A DNA stretch of 64,000 bases from NCBI GenBank assembly GCA_014529385.2, contig CM043944.1, positions 63,328,248 to 63,392,247 on the forward strand. The letters are read 5' to 3'. Under the pieces are notes generated by a model. It saw nothing but the letters and a program-made list of their open reading frames with translations. It was not told where the DNA came from and did not search any database. The first letter of the stretch is position 1, and every line of letters begins with the position of its first letter. Source of the stretch: Adiantum capillus-veneris. Taxonomy: Eukaryota; Streptophyta; Polypodiopsida; Polypodiales; Pteridaceae. Shown in pieces: positions 59,871-64,000 of this stretch. The translations under genes were made by a program, and so were the position numbers.

Positions 59871-61058
59871 ATCCCATCCGGCACGAGATGCATGTCCCTC
59901 TGCAATTCCACTTGCTGCCTTTGGTGGTCGTCCTGAGAAGATCCATTGACTCCGTAAATGTCTCAATATTTGGCTGTAAGGTTGCTTGACATACAATGCC
60001 TGAGCCTCCTCATTTGCAATGGCAGATATAGCAGTTGCAACAAATGGAGGAGCATTCACAACAATGCGAGCCTTTCTAAATTTATACACGCTAATCAGTC
60101 TTTCAAATATCTCTTTGTTGTTTTGTTCATTGTGAAGCAAAACTTTTGCAGCATAGATTGAATGCTGCCCATCAAGAATCCAATAATGATAATCTTTAAT
60201 TTTTTGCTCCTCTACCTCTTCTACTGCCAAAGGAGTCCCCTTCTTTGATTTTGCATTTCGAACAGGCATCAAATATGCACATGCTGCAGGCTTGGTCGTA
60301 CTCCGTGAAAATCCAAATAACACACTTTCAGCGTGTTTTTTATCCATAATACGTGCATTATAGTGATCAGGAGCAAGCCAACAATTTTGAATAGGGATAT
60401 CAAATTCCCTATATTGGAAAGGAAAATAATTTATGTACTTATTCATTCCACCTGTATCTTTTTCTTGTCCTTTCATGGCCTCAGCTTCTAAAACATCTGG
60501 ATCCACAATTCTCATCTTTGACATTGAACCCTCTGTTGATGAGGATGCCAAAGATGCCTTGTCTACATCCAAAATGGAACTAGTTCGCTTAGCTGCTACT
60601 TTTTGCACTTTTGCTTGCTTCTTTGTGGATGGTGGTCGTGAATCTTTCACCTTTTTTCGTTGTAGTGTGGCAATGATGGAGCTTTGAAGTTGATCTGCTG
60701 TGATGTTTGGATTTGATTCTGCAAACTTCCATCCTCGAGAAAACATTGTCTCTTCTTTGTTTCTAGACATGCGCTCCAATGCATATGCTCCTGGAGATAG
60801 TTGAAATTATATATTCATTGGAACTAGAATGTCAATGCATTCCACCTCTGGATGACTATCAACTACAGAGACAGATGCTTCCACAACTTGTACAACATCT
60901 TCAAACAAGCTCTCATTCTCCTTTTTGGCAATAAATAGATGCACCTTATGAAATTGTGCACCCTCTATACCATGTATGTCCAAATACCATTTCCTAACAT
61001 CATTGCAAGTATAGTCAACTGAAACAACAACCCTTGCAACCTGTTTTTTTGGAGCCAT
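59871..61058 (-). CDS. ParB-like module exon(s), with an in-frame TAA
   Basis: The ATG at 61,058 (AAAG before it, G after) starts MAPKKQVARVVVSVDYTCND. A TAA at 60,807-60,809 interrupts, and the same frame continues (FQLSPGAYALERMSRN). A basic linker (KKVKDSRPPSTKKQAKVQKV) leads to a ParB/sulfiredoxin-like domain: YREFDIPIQNCWLAPDHYNA, ACAYLMPVRN, then YHYWILDGQHSIYAAKVLL at about residue 298. This corresponds to the D/A-G-x-H-R-x-x-A-A-K motif of ParB-like proteins, with Ser for Arg. In bacteria ParB-like domains are often fused to amino-methyltransferases, and here the next exon looks like one. The TAA may be a nonsense mutation, an assembly error or lie in a very short intron (a 66-base GT-AG choice would keep the frame). 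A pyrimidine-rich AG just upstream of the ATG means an earlier exon cannot be excluded. Confidence 0.65.
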
Positions 61059-61119
61059 CTTTCTTGAAACAAAAAAAACCAAATGTTATTTTAGCATATA
61101 CTTTTTTGTAATGATTGTG

Positions 61120-64000
61120 TGAATACAAGGTCCACCACTTGTTCAAGTTAGATCTAAGCAAGTATACATAGTAATCTTTTAAGCTAGTAAACTAAGGGAA
61201 GGGAGAAGTAAGGTCCACCACTTGTCCAAGCTCAGCTCTAGACAACATGGAGAGATTCAAGGTCTACTAATTGTCTAATATAGGCTAACTATATTGAAAC
61301 ATAGAGAGAAGCAAAGGTCCACCACTTATCCAATCTAGGGTCCATTGAAGCATGGAGAGAAGGATGCTCCACCATTTGTCCAAAATAGGCTCCATTGAAA
61401 CATGAAGAGAAGCAATATGCACCATGTATTCGAGATGCTAGGCTCCATTGAAATACCTTAAACCCACGATATTTTGTATATGTGGGGTTTAAATTCAAGG
61501 TCCACCACTTGTCCAACCTATTCTCCCTAGTAGCATGAGTGGTTTGGTCTCAAGATTCCCTACTTTTCCACTCTATGTCATTATATTAAGAAGATCTGGG
61601 TGTTAAGGTCCACCACTTGTCCAACCTATAAGGCTATATCTAAAATGGTATTATTTACCACCACTTGGAATGCACATGATAGGTTTTACATAGGGGTGTG
61701 GTTCCAAGGTCCACCACTTGTCCAAGCTAACTCTATTGAAACATAGAGAGAATCAAAGGTCCACCACTTGTCGAAGCTAGGCTCCAGTGAAACATGGAGA
61801 GAAGGATGCTCCACCATTTGTCCAAGCCAGGTTCGATTGAAACATGAAGAGAAGCAAGCTGCACCATGTCTCCAAAATGCTAGGCTCCATTGAAATATCT
61901 TAAACCCATGATATTTCGTACATGGGGGGTTTACATTCAAGGTCCACCACTTGTCCAACCTATTATCACTAGTAGCATGAGTAGTTTGGTCTCAAGATTC
62001 ACCACTTTTCCACTCTATGTCATTATATTAAGAAGATCTGGGTGTTAAGGTCCACCACTTGTCCAACCTATAAGGCTATATCTGAAAAGGTATTCTTTCT
62101 GACCACTTGGAATGACCATGATAGGTTTTACATGGGGGTTTGGTTCCAAGGTCCACCACTTGTCCAAGATAACTCTATTGAAACATAGAGAGAAGCAAAG
62201 GTCCACCACTTGTCCAAGTTAGGGTCCATTGAAACATGGAGAGAAGGATGCTCAACCATTTGTCTAAGATAGGCTCCATTGAAACATGAAGAGAAGCAAG
62301 CTCCACCATGTCTCCAAGATGCTAAGATCCATTGAAATACCTTACACCCACGATATTTTGTACATGGGGAGTTTACATTCAAGGTCCACCACTTGTCCAA
62401 CCTATTATCTCTAGTAGCATGAGTGGTTTGGTCTCAATATTCACCACTTTTCCACTCTATGTCATTACGTTAAGAAGATCTGTGTGTTAAGGTCGACCAC
62501 TTGTCCAACCTATAAGGGTATATCTTAAAGGTATTATTTCTCACCACTTGAAATGTCCATGATATGTTTTACATGGGGGTTTGGTTCCAAGGTCCACCAC
62601 TTGTCCAAGCTAACTCTATTGAAACATAGAGAGAAACAAAGGTCCACCACTTGTCCAAGCTAGGCTCCATTCAAACATGGAGAGAAGGATGCTCTATCAT
62701 TTGTCGAAGCTAACTCTATTGAAACATGGGGGGTTTACATTCAAGTTCCACCACTTGTCCAACCTATTAACGCTAGTAGCATGAGTGGTTTGGTCTCAAG
62801 ATTCACCACTTTTTCATTCTATGTCATTATATTAAGAATATCTGGGTGTTAAGGTCCACCACTTGTCCAACCTATAAGGCTATATCTTAAGGGTTATTCT
62901 TTCTCACCACTTGGAGTGACCATGATAGGTTTTACATGGGGGTTTGGTTCCAAGGTCCACCACTTGTCCAAGATAACTCTATTGAAACATAGAGAGAAGC
63001 AAAAGTCCACCACTTGTCCAAGCTAGGGTCCATTGAAACATGGAGAGAAGGATGCTCCACCATTTGTCCCAGATACGCTCCATTGAAACATGAAGAGGAT
63101 GCTCCACCATTTGTCGAAGATGCTAATCTCCAATGAAATACCTTAAACCCATGATATTTCGTACATGGGGGGTTTACATTCAAGGTCCACCACTTTTCCA
63201 ACCTATTATCTCTAGTAGCATGAGTGGTTTGGTCTCAAGATTCACCACTTTTCCACTCTATGTCATTATATTAAGAATATCTGGGTGCTAAGGTCCACCA
63301 CTTGTCCAACCTATAAGGCTATATCTTAAACTTTATTCTTTCTCACCACTTGGAGTTACCATGATAGGTTTTACATGGGAGTTTGGTTACAAGGCCCACC
63401 ACTTGTCCAAGCTAAATCTATTGAAACATAGAGAGAAGCAAAGGTCCACCACTTGTCCAAGCTAGGCTCCATTGAAACATGGAGAGAAGGATGCTCCACC
63501 ATTTGTCAAAGATAGGCTCCATTGAAACATGAAGAGAAGCAAGCTGCACCATGTCTCCAAGATGCTAGGCTCCATTGAAATATCTTAAACCCATGATATT
63601 TCGTAGATGGGGGGTATACATTCAAGGTCCACCACTTGTCCAACCTTTTATCCTTAGTAGCATGAGTGGTTTGGTCTCAAGATTCACCACTTTTCCACTC
63701 TATGTCGTTATATTAAGAAGATCTAGGTTTTAAGGTCGACCACTTGTCCAACCTATAAGGCTAGATCTTAAAGGGTATTATTTCTCACCACTTGGAATGA
63801 CCATGATATGTTTTACATGGGGGTTTGGTACCAAGGTCCACCACTTGTCCAAGCTAACTCTATGGAAACATAGAGAGAAGCAAAGGTCCACCACTTGTCC
63901 AAGCTAGGCTCCATTGAGACATTTAAAGAAGGATGATCCTCCATTGGTGGAAGATAGGCTCCATCGAAACATGAAGAGAAGCAAGCTGCACCATGTCTCC
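61120..64000 (-). repeat. Satellite array R3 (core reverse, higher-order unit about 440 bp)
   Basis: The plus strand carries GGTCCACCACTTGTCCAA cores in clean higher-order units. Using GATAGGTTTTACATGGGGG-like words, units start at about 61,680, 62,122, 62,565, 62,925, 63,368 and 63,806, so spacings are about 442, 443, 360, 443 and 438. The 360-bp unit lacks one subunit. This array directly precedes the ATG of the ParB-like gene (62 bp between) and continues past the window edge. Repeat-derived open frames of 89-90 codons recur once per unit and are not genes. Confidence 0.92.

Noticed and set aside
61289-63201. Recurring 75-90 codon frames (MDKWWTLNVNP...) on the minus strand
   Set aside because: They recur once per 440-bp satellite unit and match the repeat phase. 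They differ by repeat decay, not by coding constraint that I can see.

Overview
The window looks like nuclear DNA from a land plant with a large, repeat-rich genome. Supporting this are plant-type Ty3/gypsy elements of the Tat type (two RNase H domains), Ty1/copia-like remnants, a LINE fragment, a broken leucine-rich-repeat gene, very long GA/GT microsatellites and GT-AG introns. I cannot fix the lineage; a fern, lycophyte or gymnosperm would all fit. There is no sign of bacterial operons, CRISPR, rRNA or tRNA genes.

1-9.6 kb: a decayed Ty3/gypsy element on the minus strand (T1). Its 5' LTR and initiator-Met primer site are near 9.4 kb, followed by gag zinc knuckle, protease, RT and RNase H, running off the left edge. 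About 5.5 kb of microsatellite-rich DNA carrying an LRR pseudogene fragment splits it between protease and RT. 9.65-10.94 kb: nothing recognised.

10.9-33.8 kb: two related Tat-like elements, both on the minus strand and nested. Element A (10,939-33,764) has a perfect 4-bp flank repeat ATGC. Element B (19,319-31,450) sits inside A's 5' LTR. Both carry LTRs of about 2.1-2.7 kb, a polypurine tract, a primer site, and unusual repeated protein modules between the primer site and gag. Each copy is inactivated by its own set of nonsense and frameshift lesions.

33.8-44 kb: low-information DNA, a LINE RT fragment (36.4-36.9 kb), two copies of the 3' end of a copia-like element (the second with a tandem zinc-knuckle gag remnant), a 36-base poly-C run, a second LTR element on the minus strand with an unrecognised gag-like gene (about 40.1-43.0 kb), and a third LTR subfamily fragment (43.5-44.0 kb).

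44.4-64 kb: the most unusual part. Large satellite-like arrays are built on the 20-mer TTGGACAAGTGGTGGACCTT, arranged in higher-order units of about 440 bp. Between them lie minus-strand coding exons: a ParB-like module spliced to a degenerate amino-methyltransferase-like module (58.4-61.1 kb), then a SET-domain exon (55.3-55.8 kb), an FCP1/HAD-phosphatase-like exon (53.4-54.6 kb) and a second, degenerate FCP1-like exon (46.8-47.6 kb). The donor after the methyltransferase-like exon is phase 1, and all three downstream exons start at an acceptor with the matching phase and end in their own stop. One gene with alternative terminal effector exons is therefore possible. The arrays are in opposite orientation on the two sides of the 53-54.6 kb exon, so the introns of such a transcript could pair with each other. 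This model is an inference; the exons, splice sites, phases and array orientations are read directly.
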